From NCBI GenBank assembly GCA_014898415.1, contig RCTD01000017.1, forward strand, positions 929,001 through 993,000: a stretch of DNA of 64,000 bases. Reading direction: 5' to 3'. Source of the stretch: Stromatinia cepivora. Its lineage: Eukaryota > Ascomycota > Leotiomycetes > Helotiales > Sclerotiniaceae. This document shows, one piece after another, positions 12,975-23,313 of this stretch. The notes beneath the pieces were generated by a model, which had not been told where the DNA came from, made no database searches, and saw only the letters and a program-made list of their open reading frames with translations. Numbering within the stretch: position 1 is the first letter of the stretch; each line of letters opens with the position of its first letter. A program made the position numbers and the translations under genes.

Positions 12975-13262
12975 AATTTGACTATTAAGTTTGGACTCAA
13001 CGATTCAGAAAAAGAAAAGTCGGGGCTTTTTGTCGAAGATTTATGCACTCTTCAAAATGGTCATTGGGTTCGCGATACTGAGGTTTATGCTTATGAACGC
13101 CTCCAAGTACAAATATCTCCCTTTCTGAATCTTACTGGTTGTACTGCCACTAGGCCAAAAGCTTTTGTTAGGCTTTTATATAAAGATATCGAATTCCAAT
13201 TATTTTTTCCTTTGAACAAAGGCCAACCACCAATTGTTATCGAATTCCTACTTGAAATCTAA
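12975..13262 (+). CDS. Probable terminal exon of an unrecognised gene
   Basis: An open frame of about 96 codons ends at TAA 13260-13262. It has no in-frame ATG near its start, but it is preceded by a good splice-acceptor context: CTAATCTGAC as a possible branch site, then CCGCAG ending at 12974. The peptide is of normal complexity, for example GLFVEDLCTLQNGHWV near the start and FQLFFPLNKGQPP near the end, and the base composition is balanced. I recognise no family. The last codons and following 3' sequence are duplicated at 17723-17808, where the end would read LIEFLLEV. No upstream exon could be placed, because 12650-12960 is AT-rich. It may be a broken gene left at the edge of the AT-rich block. 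Confidence 0.4.
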   Translation, partial: NLTIKFGLNDSEKEKSGLFVEDLCTLQNGHWVRDTEVYAYERLQVQISPFLNLTGCTATRPKAFVRLLYKDIEFQLFFPLNKGQPPIVIEFLLEI

Positions 13263-13302
13263 TTTAAACCACCTCGAAAGATCTCTAGATACTTCCACAT
13301 AA

Positions 13303-13310
13303 CCCTAGAG
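13303..13310. repeat. Target-site duplication, left of MITE copy 1
   Basis: CCCTAGAG, identical to the eight bases right after the element (13944-13951). Eight bases is the duplication length made by hAT transposases. Confidence 0.9.
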
Positions 13311-13943
13311 TAGGCTGCGCAAAAATTATCTGTACCCATAGGTTATCCACGGATAATCCGTTCTGTAAGTATCCATCAGAAATCCTACCCGTTTTGTGGA
13401 TTATCTATTCAGATTTAAAATTATCTGCTCTGTTATAAATAATTTACAGATTATCTATAGATAATTCATTTATCTATAGATAGATGGATTATCCATGGAT
13501 AATTTATAGATATACAGATAATTTGCAAATAATCTGTGGGTATATAGATTATTTACAGATAATCCGCAGATTATCCGCAGGTAATCTATGGATATACAGA
13601 TAATTTGCAAATAATCCATAGATATATAGATTATTTACAGATAATCTACGGATTATTCATGGATTATCCACTTTTCGCTTAAATTTGAAGCTATTCTCAG
13701 ATCATTTTATAGCCCAAAAATAATTCAAATTTAGATTTATATTAATTTTTATACTAATCATATAATTATACTAGTTTTATAAAATATTATACAATATATA
13801 AATAAATAAATATCTATGGATAATCTATATCCATTCCATAGATTACCCATCCCAAATTTTGAATTACCCACCCCATTACAGATAATCCGCAGATTACCCA
13901 TCGAAATCATTACCCGCCTCATGAATACCCGTTGCGCAGCCTA
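13311..13943. mobile_element. hAT-type MITE, copy 1 (633 bp)
   Basis: The element has perfect 12-bp terminal inverted repeats, TAGGCTGCGCAA at the left and TTGCGCAGCCTA at the right, and is flanked by an 8-bp duplication. It has no coding capacity; a frame at 13816-14016 crosses its right end and is chance. The interior is built from many GATAATC/GATTATC-like words, including self-complementary GGATTATCC forms, and from two copies of an 82-bp unit. The 8-bp duplication and short G/C-rich ends fit a non-autonomous hAT element. No transposase source lies in the window. It sits just downstream of the unknown exon ending at 13262. Confidence 0.88.
13509..13672. repeat. Tandem 82-bp unit inside MITE copy 1
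   Basis: Two units start at 13509 and 13591, each opening GATATACAGATAATTTGC. MITE copy 2 has only one unit. The length difference between the two MITEs (633 and 551 bp) is exactly 82. Confidence 0.85.
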
Positions 13944-13951
13944 CCCTAGAG
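13944..13951. repeat. Target-site duplication, right of MITE copy 1
   Basis: CCCTAGAG, matching 13303-13310. It continues into GCAGCTCCCGTAA, which also follows the paralogous empty site at 17796. Confidence 0.9.
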
Positions 13952-14494
13952 GCAGCTCCCGTAACATTCAGAAAATATACTTTCCACATAGGATATATAT
14001 ACAGCTTGTATTATGAGCTATATTATTATTTTATCCCTATTCGAAAATCCATTTAGACGTCTGAATGGGATTTAATACTGTCAAGTGGATGTTAATTATG
14101 GAGCTATAATTTATCCTGAGTATAAAGCTTATAATATAAGGAGATGTATCTTGTTTATATAGGCTTTTGTATTCCTTCCTCGAATTCAATCGGTTAACTA
14201 GATACCGGTGATTCGTGTGACTAGCTCTCTAGTGATATCTACATGTCAGTAACCATATACTTTTTGTAAGATCTCAATGTTATTTCTACTTGCATTTGTG
14301 ATATGATTGCCTCCATTTTATCTACAATACTTGAAATTGGATTCCAATTGGATATAGCTCTAAATATATTGAAGTTGAAGCACTAGACCGTTTCTAGTCA
14401 TTAATCGAGCCGTATATATCTATTTTGGAATATAGCCTCCGCGAAATCAAAAAATTCATTGCTAGATGCCAGTATAATAACCAGAGTATTCTTC
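13952..14494. other. Spacer between MITE and ATPase gene; ATPase 3' flank
   Basis: Moderately balanced composition and no open frame of note. The part next to 14495 would contain the 3' untranslated region of the minus-strand ATPase gene. I could not identify a polyadenylation site with confidence. Confidence 0.5.
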
Positions 14495-16750
14495 TCACTT
14501 TGCTCTCTTTCTCACCAAGGCTGCCTGCATACATACACTTAGAAACTTAATTGATAACAAGAAAGGTGGCTTACTTCAAAACGTTGAAAAAAAATCTCTC
14601 TCATTTGATCTATGCTTATAAACTCGGGTGAAAGTTTAATAGTCTGTCGGTAAATTCGAAAGAGTTTTCTTTTTTCAGTCCGTGACATTTCACTTGTCGT
14701 TAAGAGTGTTGTATCGGTGGCCGCGACTGAAACGTGTTGTTCAATGGAAGAATTGAGCTGAGCCTTAGTTTGGATGAGTTTGTGGCTGTTCACTGATGTG
14801 ATTGAAAGGTTATTACCACAAGTGGTGTCATTCTTGGGAAGAAACGTACGTACATTCGTGATTGGACTTTTTGCCACTAGGCTGCATACTGCTTTGGCTA
14901 GCATTACTTTTCACCATGGTATTAGGGTCAATTTTATCATGTTTCCCAACTTGATTATTGGAAGACGTAACAGTCGCGGGGGCTGCTGTAGCTCTCTTAC
15001 CCTTATCCTGCCCGGTGTTAGTTTCAATCTTCTGACCATTCGAGATTTTTGAAGGTGTAATGAGTTTCGAGCTTGAGCTTTCTGTAGATGGGTTGGGGAT
15101 ATTAGATCTCGCTTTCTTGTCCGAGTTTTCGTGCGAACTTTTGCCTGTGACAACATGCATGCGAACGGTTTCCATAATCATAGAGCTAATCTTTTTCTGG
15201 TCATTCGCCATGATACTCGCGCCGCCATCGGCGGTAATGCGCTGCCGCATTCTGATGCGCAGACGTTTTTCCCCGAGATTATCTAATTGCTTGCACTTTG
15301 TTATATCTCCGTCCACCACAACCCGAGCCGTGGGACAAAATAAGAATGCCTCTCCTGTTCGAAGTGCGACGATTTCATGGAACAGGTCATCGCGATCTGC
15401 TCCTGCTAAATGTTTTTTGAGAGTGCTATACCAAGTAGGAGATTGAAAACGGTGAACAAACGTCACATTTGCCAAATCGATCAAGTCAGGTGACAGAGTC
15501 GGCTCTTGTGTTGCAATGAGAACGCGAGTTCCGGTATGCCGCTGCTGTCGAATGACTGACTTGAGTTCATTTGTAAGTACTTTAGCGTCGCCCGACTGAA
15601 GTAGAAACTAATTTTGAAATATTAATGTCGTCACCCGAAGTATGCTTAGTATCTATGGATATATTGCTGCACTTACTTTATGTGCTTCGTCCAATACGAC
15701 AACCTGTCCGCATTCGCCCCTGTTTTCAAGGAAAATGGAGAGGCAAATGGAGAATAGGCAGCATGCATCACCGGTACTCATGAAAGGATCACTCAAATCA
15801 ATAATCGTCAATGATCCCGGCTGAAAAGACCATATATTTTCTTCATCTGCGGCTGGTTTCAAGATCTTCGTCTTCGTAGACGGCGCTAGAAAGGTGTCGA
15901 GCATTTGAAGTCGCATATTAAGAGGTATCTCCTGCCCTGCAGTCCAGCGTACATCCGCGAGCCGTTGCTGAAAAAGCGTGTATGTGAACTTAACACCAGA
16001 CATAGCTATCTCTCGAATAATGCTCATGACAGCTCCCATATACAGAGGTACGTTGTCGGAATTCGGATCGAAAGCCATGAGTTTAAGAATTCTGGAACTA
16101 TCCAATTGGTCTTCATTGAGATAGAGCGGAACGACGCGTGGGGGAAGTCCACCATTGTTATGTAATGAAAGTTCCCCATAGAGTCTTTTCATCGACCATA
16201 TATTCGATGGTGATACCATAATTGTGACAGGAATTCCGGATGAACACAGATAAACGGCTTCGCATAGTTGACTCGTATTACTGCTAGTGAAAGCATCGTA
16301 ATGCATGACTAAACCAGCCAAGGGACTTGGAAGCTCGCCTGCTGAATTGTCTTTTAGCAAGGATGATTCCAACAAACAAGACAATGTATGGCTCTTGCCA
16401 GCACCTTGTGAACCGCAGATGAATGCGGACCAAGGCATATTTAGGTTGGCAAGAAGCAGTCGGTGCCCAGCTTCTACACTGCAACCTTCTTCTCCCACTT
16501 CTATTCCGATTAATCCATATTGGGGTGTTATGTCTGGAATTGTGGTTAAAGTTGCGCTCGCAGACCTAATGACGAGATCATAGGCAGCTGCGCTGAATAT
16601 GGGGGCACTCAAGAAAGCATCGACTTGTTGTTTAATCTGCGAACTTGATTTCTTGGAATCCTCATGGCTATCATCACTAATATGGGATAGTAATGGATGA
16701 AACCTGGTTGTCTCGGATGTTTGAAAAGACTGACATTCTTTTAGTTCCAT
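14495..16750 (-). CDS. HerA/FtsK-like P-loop ATPase, four exons
   Basis: Proposed exons on the minus strand are 16750-15677, 15607-14854, 14792-14575 and 14524-14495. They join in frame to 692 codons (691 residues plus TGA). Walker A is GSQGAGKS at residues 113-120. Walker B is VVVLDEAHK, ending at residue 358, directly at the first intron. After the join come FLLQSGDAK, then RQQRHTGTRVLIATQEP and a DLIDLANVTFVHRF stretch. A Walker B followed by an Arg-rich helix and a TQ-P motif is the pattern of the HerA/FtsK branch of ATPases. Residues from about 510 to 600 are Ser/Lys/Thr-rich and probably disordered. The tail ends FEAALVRKRAK. There is no signal peptide or membrane segment. The biological role is unknown; similar proteins of undefined function occur in filamentous ascomycetes (from memory). 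Balanced codon use and open exons suggest it is intact. Confidence 0.82.
14525..14574 (-). other. ATPase intron 3 (50 bp)
   Basis: The donor is GTAAGC, the branch-like sequence TTCTAAG lies about 14 bases before the acceptor, and the acceptor is TATGCAG. It joins FQRFE to AALVRKRAK and a TGA stop. Without splicing the frame would read ten more residues to a TAA. Confidence 0.65.
14793..14853 (-). other. ATPase intron 2 (61 bp)
   Basis: The donor is GTACGT and the acceptor ACATCAG. Removing it moves the reading frame from the one that stops after VSSQE into the downstream open frame (NSHKLIQTKAQLNSS). Using the overlapping second GTACGT gives an early stop. The branch site is weak, so this junction is the least certain. 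Confidence 0.6.
15608..15676 (-). other. ATPase intron 1 (69 bp)
   Basis: The donor is GTAAGT, directly after the DEAHK codons. The chosen acceptor is AAATTAG, giving DEAHKFLLQSGD. A second in-frame acceptor 12 bases further on (ACTTCAG) would give DEAHKSGD. I prefer the first because related ATPases carry hydrophobic residues just after DEAH-x. TACTAAG is a likely branch site. Confidence 0.75.
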
Positions 16751-17722
16751 TTGATAGTGCTGAGCGTTATGTACGAGAAATGTTGAAGATAAAGTGTAGG
16801 AATGACTTCAAGGAATTTATTCAATATACTTATATACTAGGTCAAAATGGTTCTTATTTTTCCGTCAGTTCTTTTTGTATGAAGAGGGGTTCCTAACTAT
16901 ATGAACTACCGTCTACCCCGCTCTTCGTACAAGAGCGTGATCGTTTTCCCATCATTACAAATCACGTGAGATAGTCTCATATTTGTGACTTGCTATTGCT
17001 AGCTATAGTTCATAATCACGTTTCAGCACAATGGAAGATATTCGAGACAAGGAGTCAAGAAAATGATTTTGATATTACAAAGATTAAGAATTATACTACT
17101 AAAATTATATAAATAATATATCAATCTATATATTTTCCTTGGTTCTTTATTGCTATTTGTAAAAGTTATAATCATAATATATTACTCGATCAAATCGAAT
17201 ACTATTCAATCATCAGTGGCTTGACCATTTTGAGTATACGAAAAGAACAAGATTGAGAAACGTCTAAGAATTACACGCCCAAATTATCGAGTATCATCAA
17301 ATCGACACAATTAATGATTTTTAGATGGCAAAGTGTTACTGTCACAGGTTCACTAGCGTAGTCACGTGTATGCCTTAGGCATTCACACCTATATAGTTCG
17401 CGCTCTTCCAGCTACCTTCTTCCCTCTTTGTAGAATATCACATATATTACCTAGTACCTAGGTCCTCTCTACCTGCACCGTGATAGTTACGTCGGTCTTC
17501 TATAACGGTCATCACATGATTACAAAACGCTTAGGTAATCCGATCATTGGGATCAGTACTGATCCAACTGAGCGGATCAAGGAAATCATTAGTGATCCAA
17601 CTGATCCGTAGGGAACGAAGGTCTATATAGGAAATGGGATTTCATTATAATGTAGGGCTTCGTGCTCAAGACAATCATTAGTTTCATATTATAGTTACGA
17701 GAATTGCAATTAGTTACAACCT
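16751..17722. promoter_or_regulatory. Upstream region of the ATPase gene with several palindromes
   Basis: Balanced to moderately AT-rich, with no convincing coding frame. It holds a 7-bp-arm hairpin (CGCTCTT-CGTAC-AAGAGCG, 16919-16937), CACGTG cores near 16960 and 17360, ACCTAGTACCTAGGT at 17449-17463, and a GATCC-rich cluster at 17550-17613. It is probably promoter and intergenic DNA; no element can be tied to a named factor. Confidence 0.45.
17550..17613. promoter_or_regulatory. Palindromic GATCC cluster
   Basis: GGATCAGTACTGATCC (17550-17565) is a perfect 16-bp palindrome. TGATCCAACTGA occurs at about 17560 and again about 35 bases later, each followed by another GGATC or GATCC half. The regular spacing of half-sites suggests a protein-binding cluster, but this is inference. 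Confidence 0.4.
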
Positions 17723-17808
17723 TATTGAATTCCTACTTGAAGTTTAGTTTAAACCATTTCGAGAGATCTTTAGACACTTCCATGTGATCTTAGAGGCAGC
17801 TCCCGTAA
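17723..17808 (+). repeat. Paralogue of the MITE insertion site without the MITE
   Basis: The 73 bases 17723-17795 align without gaps to 13238-13310, and GCAGCTCCCGTAA continues directly, as it does after the MITE at 13952. The would-be target reads TCTTAGAG here against CCCTAGAG. This is therefore an empty site carried by a partial duplicate of the 3' end of the gene ending at 13262. Confidence 0.85.
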
Positions 17809-18135
17809 TACAAAGCATAATTATGCAAAGAATCAAAGATGAGTAGAATGATGTACGAGCTAAAGGAGAAAAGCCAAAGCATGTGAAGTCGTCTTAAGGC
17901 ATACATCGGAACTTTATGATATTGATAGATAAAAATGAGGAATTTTATGTTAATGAATAAAATATTAGAAATGCAAATGTACAAAATATACATTTGATAC
18001 AACAATTTAGTTGATAAGGGTGTTCAATAGATAGAAGAAATAATATCAATTAAAGACATATACTACAAGATAGAGCAAGTACAATATATAATACATGGAT
18101 TCGTTAGTTGTATAGTACGCGTCATCGATTGATTC
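17809..18135. other. Spacer at right edge of the gene island
   Basis: Moderately AT-rich, with no recognised gene. A minus-strand frame of about 70 codons (17790-18005) is hydrophobic and unlike known families, and overlaps the duplicated segment; I do not accept it as a gene. Confidence 0.5.
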
Positions 18136-18407
18136 TGTCACGAATCGTGAACCACAGGAGGCATACCCCTTATCTCCCATGTCAATTTATGGGCTGATCG
18201 TCCGTGTATATGTATTACGAATTATACAATTTAATATGGTAAAATGATGATCCTAATAATGCATACATATAGCCCTGCAGCTTACGAATGGGTATTTGTG
18301 TATATATATTTAATCGCTCTTTATAAATTATAATTCTTCAATTGTAGATTCTAAGGAACATAATTGATCTTGTTTATTCAGTTTTATTACAATTCTTATA
18401 TATTATA
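18136..18407 (+). repeat. 5' LTR of chromovirus A (272 bp)
   Basis: It starts TGTCACGAATCGTGAACC. Its end, TATATATTATA, is exactly what TGTGCGTCACA becomes if every C and G in it is changed by RIP on the two strands. The first 70 bases are almost unmutated, while the inner part is AT-rich. Confidence 0.8.
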
Positions 18408-20420
18408 TTATCTATAATTCATTTACAAGTATCCGATCATCTAGTAATCTTTCAAATAATATTTTACTTTAATAATACCTTCTTAAATGAATTTTTATAA
18501 ATATTATATTTAAAGGAAGAAGATCTATTCCGATTTAGTCGATAAAAATATAAACACTTTTAGAAGTATATTATCACTTTTATAATATAATGAATTCCTT
18601 CTTTTATATATTCCGATCTTTCGAAAACCTATTCTAAGGAATTATTCCCTTTTCTTCAATTATTTCAACAAACTTTCAAAGAAAATATAAATATAGGATT
18701 GGATAATGTTATTATTAGAAAAAAGAAGACTGATAAAAAAAAGATTCTAATATATAAAGCTAATACTTTTAATAATCGTTTTTTTCGAATTATTATTATA
18801 ATTATAAGATCTTTATATAATAATTATAAATTTGAAAGAGGAAAATTGATAATTGAAAGCTATAATGATAATAAACTTTATAATAGTGTAACCTTCTTTT
18901 GAGTCCCAAATGATATTTATATAAGCATTTAGGTTAACAATAATATTTGGGATTTTCTTTATTTTTTTAATTGAAACTTAAGGATCTTTATTTAAGTAAA
19001 CTCGAAGATCCCGAAGTTAGAAGAAGAAAATTTTGATTAGACAATTTGATCATTTGGGGTTTTCCGATGATTCTTTTTTTCTTTTAGGAAATGATGATTT
19101 ATATAATAATTAGGGGTCTTTTTATTCAAAAAACTAATCTAATTGGTTAAGATTGTATTCCTGTGTTAGTTATAGTTTGTAATAAGATATATATATATTA
19201 AAACTTATAAATCTTATTATTAAATTTAATGATGGTATTGAATTTAAAATTAATTTGTGGTAATTATTGATTATAGAATGATTCGAATTGTATATTATAT
19301 TATTTAAGAGTGAGATGTAATGTTGTGTATATATAATTGATTAAATCGAATCAGAAGTATAAATGTATTGTTATATTTTTTATATATAAATATTTTGATT
19401 TATGGTATTCGAATTGGTCGAATAGTTTGTAGTGATTTATTGAAATCTGATTAAAGTTGATGATGTTTGTTTTTAATATAAGATGTGGGTTATATTTAAT
19501 ATGATTAAATATAGCAATTTTTTAGAATGGTATAGGAAGTTTAGATTATTTGTTATTTAAATGGAGATTATCGATGATAAGATTTTATTTAAGGATTTCG
19601 AATGGAAGATTTCCGATTTTCTTTTATGAGTGGTAGTAATATTTATTAAGGATTGTAAGATTATAGAAGAATTCGTAAATATATTTATTAGAGTAAATCA
19701 AAATGAAATTTTATTACGAGAATGAAATCGATATTATATTGGATAAGATATTTTGATAGTTATTTGCAAATTAATGATTATTACAAATTCCTTGCAATTT
19801 TTTTGGAGTTCTAATAACTTCAATTTTGGAATTTCTATATTTTTGAAATTGTTTTTATTTTGGAATATTTTTTTTGGATATATCGGTTTTGTTGTATTCA
19901 ATAATTATTCGAATTTCAAATGTTTGTTGTTCTTTTCTTTTCTTGGAGTAGTATATATATCGATATTTTATATCGATAATTTCAATGAGATTGAGATAGT
20001 ACAAGAAGAAGTAGAAGAATTTGAAGAATATCGGGATGCTGAAGAAGATTTCAGTTTAGAAATTACAATTGAAGTTATATAGAATATTTGTTTAAAAGAA
20101 GAAAAATGTTTAAAATCAAATATTTAGATTTTGTTTTTATTTTAAGTATTATATAGGATATGAGATTTCTTGATCTAATAAAACTTATAGAAGGAGAAGT
20201 ATTCATTTTTCTTTATAATTTTTCGAAAAATGATTATATTTATCAATCAAGAATATTTATTGATTCTGAAACAAATAGATTTGTTTTTATTAATATTATA
20301 TTCCTTATTTGTTTATTTTTTATATTTAAATCAAGAATTATATTGTTTGAAATTTCAATTGAAGTTAAAGAGTATAATAATGTATAAGACTATATTATTA
20401 TTTATTTTATATTCTTTAAT
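18408..20420 (+). pseudogene. Degraded gag-like region of chromovirus A
   Basis: Between the 5' LTR and the protease remnant the plus strand has broken frames: 18699-18902 (basic N-terminus), 19753-20082 (ending in an acidic stretch VQEEVEEFEEYRDAEED) and 20160-20387. Position in the element says gag. I could not find a zinc knuckle. Stops and AT codons make motif calls unreliable. Confidence 0.4.
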
Positions 20421-20423
20421 TTA

Positions 20424-20600
20424 ATGGTCGATAATTGTAAACAATTTTTTGTCCCTTTTTTTATTACTGAATTAGGGAATTATAGTGTTATTTTAGGTAG
20501 ATTTTGGTTATTAAAGATTTGAGCGAAGTTTGATTGTTTCAATCGATATTTCGAATAGTTTAAAGAGAAACTTTGTATTATTTTCTATTCGAATAATCTC
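20424..20600 (+). pseudogene. Protease remnant of chromovirus A
   Basis: The frame reads FFITELGNYSVILGRFWLLKI, followed by a stop and AKFDCF. Gypsy proteases have a matching VTDLG.yDiILGMpWL...NP.iDW stretch C-terminal to the active-site Asp. The preceding D-T/S-G motif is not recognisable here. Confidence 0.55.
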
Positions 20601-21275
20601 TTTGTTATTTAATCATTTTTTTGCAAACAGAAAATCGATCGATTAATTCAATAGGATGTTAATCGACGAAATAACCAATTCGAAGAATATTGGAATTGAA
20701 GAGATTCACAACTAAATAGATCAATTGTAGTTGATGATATACAACAAAAATCTTCAAATATAAATGTAATATAGATTCTTATTAAAAAGAAAAAAACCTT
20801 AATTCTTTTTAAATTCAATCTATTTCCTTTTCAATTAATTATATTACTATTATAGATTTATAAATGTTTTCCCTGTATATCGTTCGAAATCCTTAATTTA
20901 TATGTATTCAAATTCGATAAGTTTTAATTAAAATGTAAAAGAGACAAATATATTGAACTCTTTATTATTATTTTAAAAGAACTCGATAATATAATAAATT
21001 CCTGATAGAACGAATAATATATAAAAGAAAGAGTATTAATTATCCTAATCGAATTCAAAAATACAAAAGTTCGAAAGAAACTCAATCAAACATTGATCGA
21101 AATCGATTCAGAATCTAAAATATCATTTGAATATCAATAATATTATTGAATCTTTTTCAAATGTAAATCAAATATCTTGCCTTCTAATTGATTTTATAAT
21201 CATAAAATCATATTGAAAAACGAAAAAAAACAAATCTTGTATTATAATCCATTTTATAAGATATCCCTAGAATAA

Positions 21276-21643
21276 GTGGAAATTGTTAAAGAATATATTA
21301 TGGATAACTTCAACAAAGATTTCATTGAATCCAATCAAACCCTTTATATTATACCCATCCTATTCGTTAAGAAATCTAATAATAATTTAAGGTTCTATAT
21401 AAATTTCAGATTATTGAATTCTTTAATATATAAAAATCGATATCCCCTTTCTTTGATCAACAAAATACTTTCTCAACTTTCCAATATTAAAATCTTTACC
21501 AAATTCGATATTCGTTAAGTTTTCTATTATATAAGAATAGATTCTATTTCGAAAGAGTATACTATCTTTCGAATTTGATATACATTATATAAATACAAAA
21601 TTGTATTATTTGAATTAACAAATAATCCTGTAATCTACTAATA
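21276..21643 (+). pseudogene. RT N-terminal half of chromovirus A, cut by C1
   Basis: The plus-strand frame shows IPILFVKKSNNNLRFYINFR, then LNSLIYKNRYPLSLINKIL and IFTKFDIR. This is the gypsy RT start: PilFvkK.dG.lR.cvDYR.LN..T.KnrYPlPlI...L, then the F.KlDL/R motif with the first catalytic Asp. After a stop the frame continues to FELTNNPVIYY, matching the PFGLTNAPatFQ motif. Exactly there copia C1 begins, and RT resumes at 27119. Confidence 0.85.
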
Positions 21644-21809
21644 TATTGGAAATGAGGCCATCATAGGATTAGAATTGAGATCACATAATCACAGTGGTGT
21701 ACAGATCATATTTGGGAATAATTTCAATTCTATTCCTACTAGAATAATAAATCTTTAATTCAATTTATATAATCAATAATATTATTACTTTCTATATCAA
21801 AAGTTAATA
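21644..21809 (+). repeat. 5' LTR of copia C1 (166 bp)
   Basis: It starts TATTGGAAATGAGGCC (from TGTTGG) and ends AAAAGTTAATA (from GTTAACA). The following GATTATAAGATC may be the primer-binding site, as the anticodon arm of a methionine tRNA would pair with GATTATGAGA. Confidence 0.85.
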
Positions 21810-23313
21810 GATTATAAGATCTGATTGTATAATAATGATTAGAAAATAAAACAAATCGAGAAAGGATTAATATAGTTAGTAAAAATAAAACGGAATGAAA
21901 ATCAGAATTTTTATATAATATTATCGAAGTAAAGTTGAAATACGACAATATAATTTATAATTTATAATATTATAGATCAGAATAGAAAGTAATCTATATA
22001 ATACTGATATAGAATTATAATAAAAGTGAAAAGCAAATTTGTATAACTACAAGAAAATATATTATAATATAATTTTACGAATTTTCTTATTGTTTTATTT
22101 TTATATTTCTTTATTATCCCGAATTTACTTATTATATATTTTTTAAAATCGTTTTAAAAACCTGAAAACTATCTTCGATATTTATCAAATAACAAGAAAC
22201 CTTTATAATATCAAAATCAAACAATTCTTCGAAATTCAATCAAAACAATTATAAATAATAATTCAGATAAACAAAGATACAATTGAAAGGGAAAGGATGG
22301 TTTTATATAATTGATCAAATATTAAATGAATATATATAGATTACAAAACTCAATATAATATTTGCTTATAAGATTAATGATTATATATATTATAATATTA
22401 AATTGAAATCGGAATACTTAAAGGACAAAGTGAATATATTATTATATATTTATAGAACATTTAATGATAATAATAAAGCTTTCACCGATAAATATTCAAT
22501 AATATATATATTTTAGAAATACTTTAAATCGAAATATATTAGAATCAATATAATCATAATCAATATATATGTAATAATAATTCAGAACTTCAAATTTCAA
22601 ATTGATATTTATCCCGATATAATTATTATCGAAATCTAAGATAAATTAAAAGAATATAAAAGAAAATTAGAGATTATAAATAAAAATTATCGATCAATAT
22701 ATTAAGATATTATTTTGTTTTTGGGTTTAATATATAATTTTCCAATCGATTATCAAAAAGTAATGAATATATTGGATATCAAAATTAGTTTTAATATCGA
22801 TAATAAGATCAAGTATTTGTAAATTAAGGAATTTTGTTTTAAGGATAGATCAAAACGAATACAAATTACGAAAAGATCTAAATATACTTTTCGATATTAA
22901 GAATCAAATTTCGAGATTTCAAATAATATTTATAATTTATATCAAAAAAAAGATTATTATATATAAGATTATTTGTATTTAATATAAACTAATAAATTCC
23001 TTTGTAATTATCTTTATTATCAAAAAAGAAAGGGATTATCAAATCCGAAAAAGATTTACTTCAACAAAAAAGATTAAGTATACTTTATTAATAATATCTT
23101 TAAATCAAATTCTAATATTAAGGATATAATAAAGGAAGATTATAATTTAATAGAAGAAACTATTAATAAAACTTTCTTTAACAAATAGTATATCAATATA
23201 AATACTTTTTTATATATATCTGATCAATTTTTATTATTCAGATTAATAGATCTTATTACCAAATAAAGAATAAGATTAATAGAGGAATGATATATTATCG
23301 TTATTAGGGTTTA

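Noticed and set aside
13311..13943. CRISPR-like array because of repeated GATAATC words
   Set aside because: There is no constant repeat with unique spacers. The words lie within a transposon bounded by inverted repeats and an 8-bp duplication.
13816..14016. 66-codon plus-strand frame near the right end of the MITE
   Set aside because: It crosses the terminal inverted repeat and target duplication into flanking DNA, so it is a chance frame.
14539..14904. Separate 121-codon minus-strand gene downstream of the ATPase
   Set aside because: Its central part becomes the third exon of the ATPase when a GT-AG intron is removed, and its own start lies inside exon 2 in another frame.
15060..15446. 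128-codon plus-strand frame, and other frames opposite the ATPase (14774-15052, 15905-16165, 16305-16583)
   Set aside because: They are antisense shadows of the spliced ATPase exons and have no recognisable motif.
12600..18135. Bacterial or plasmid origin of the HerA-like ATPase island
   Set aside because: Introns with fungal-type splice signals and the surrounding fungal-type retrotransposons point to a resident nuclear gene.
18136..18407. Independent solo LTR at 18136
   Set aside because: No target duplication is found at its two ends, and gypsy coding sequence with a matching 3' LTR follows, so it is the 5' LTR of a long element.
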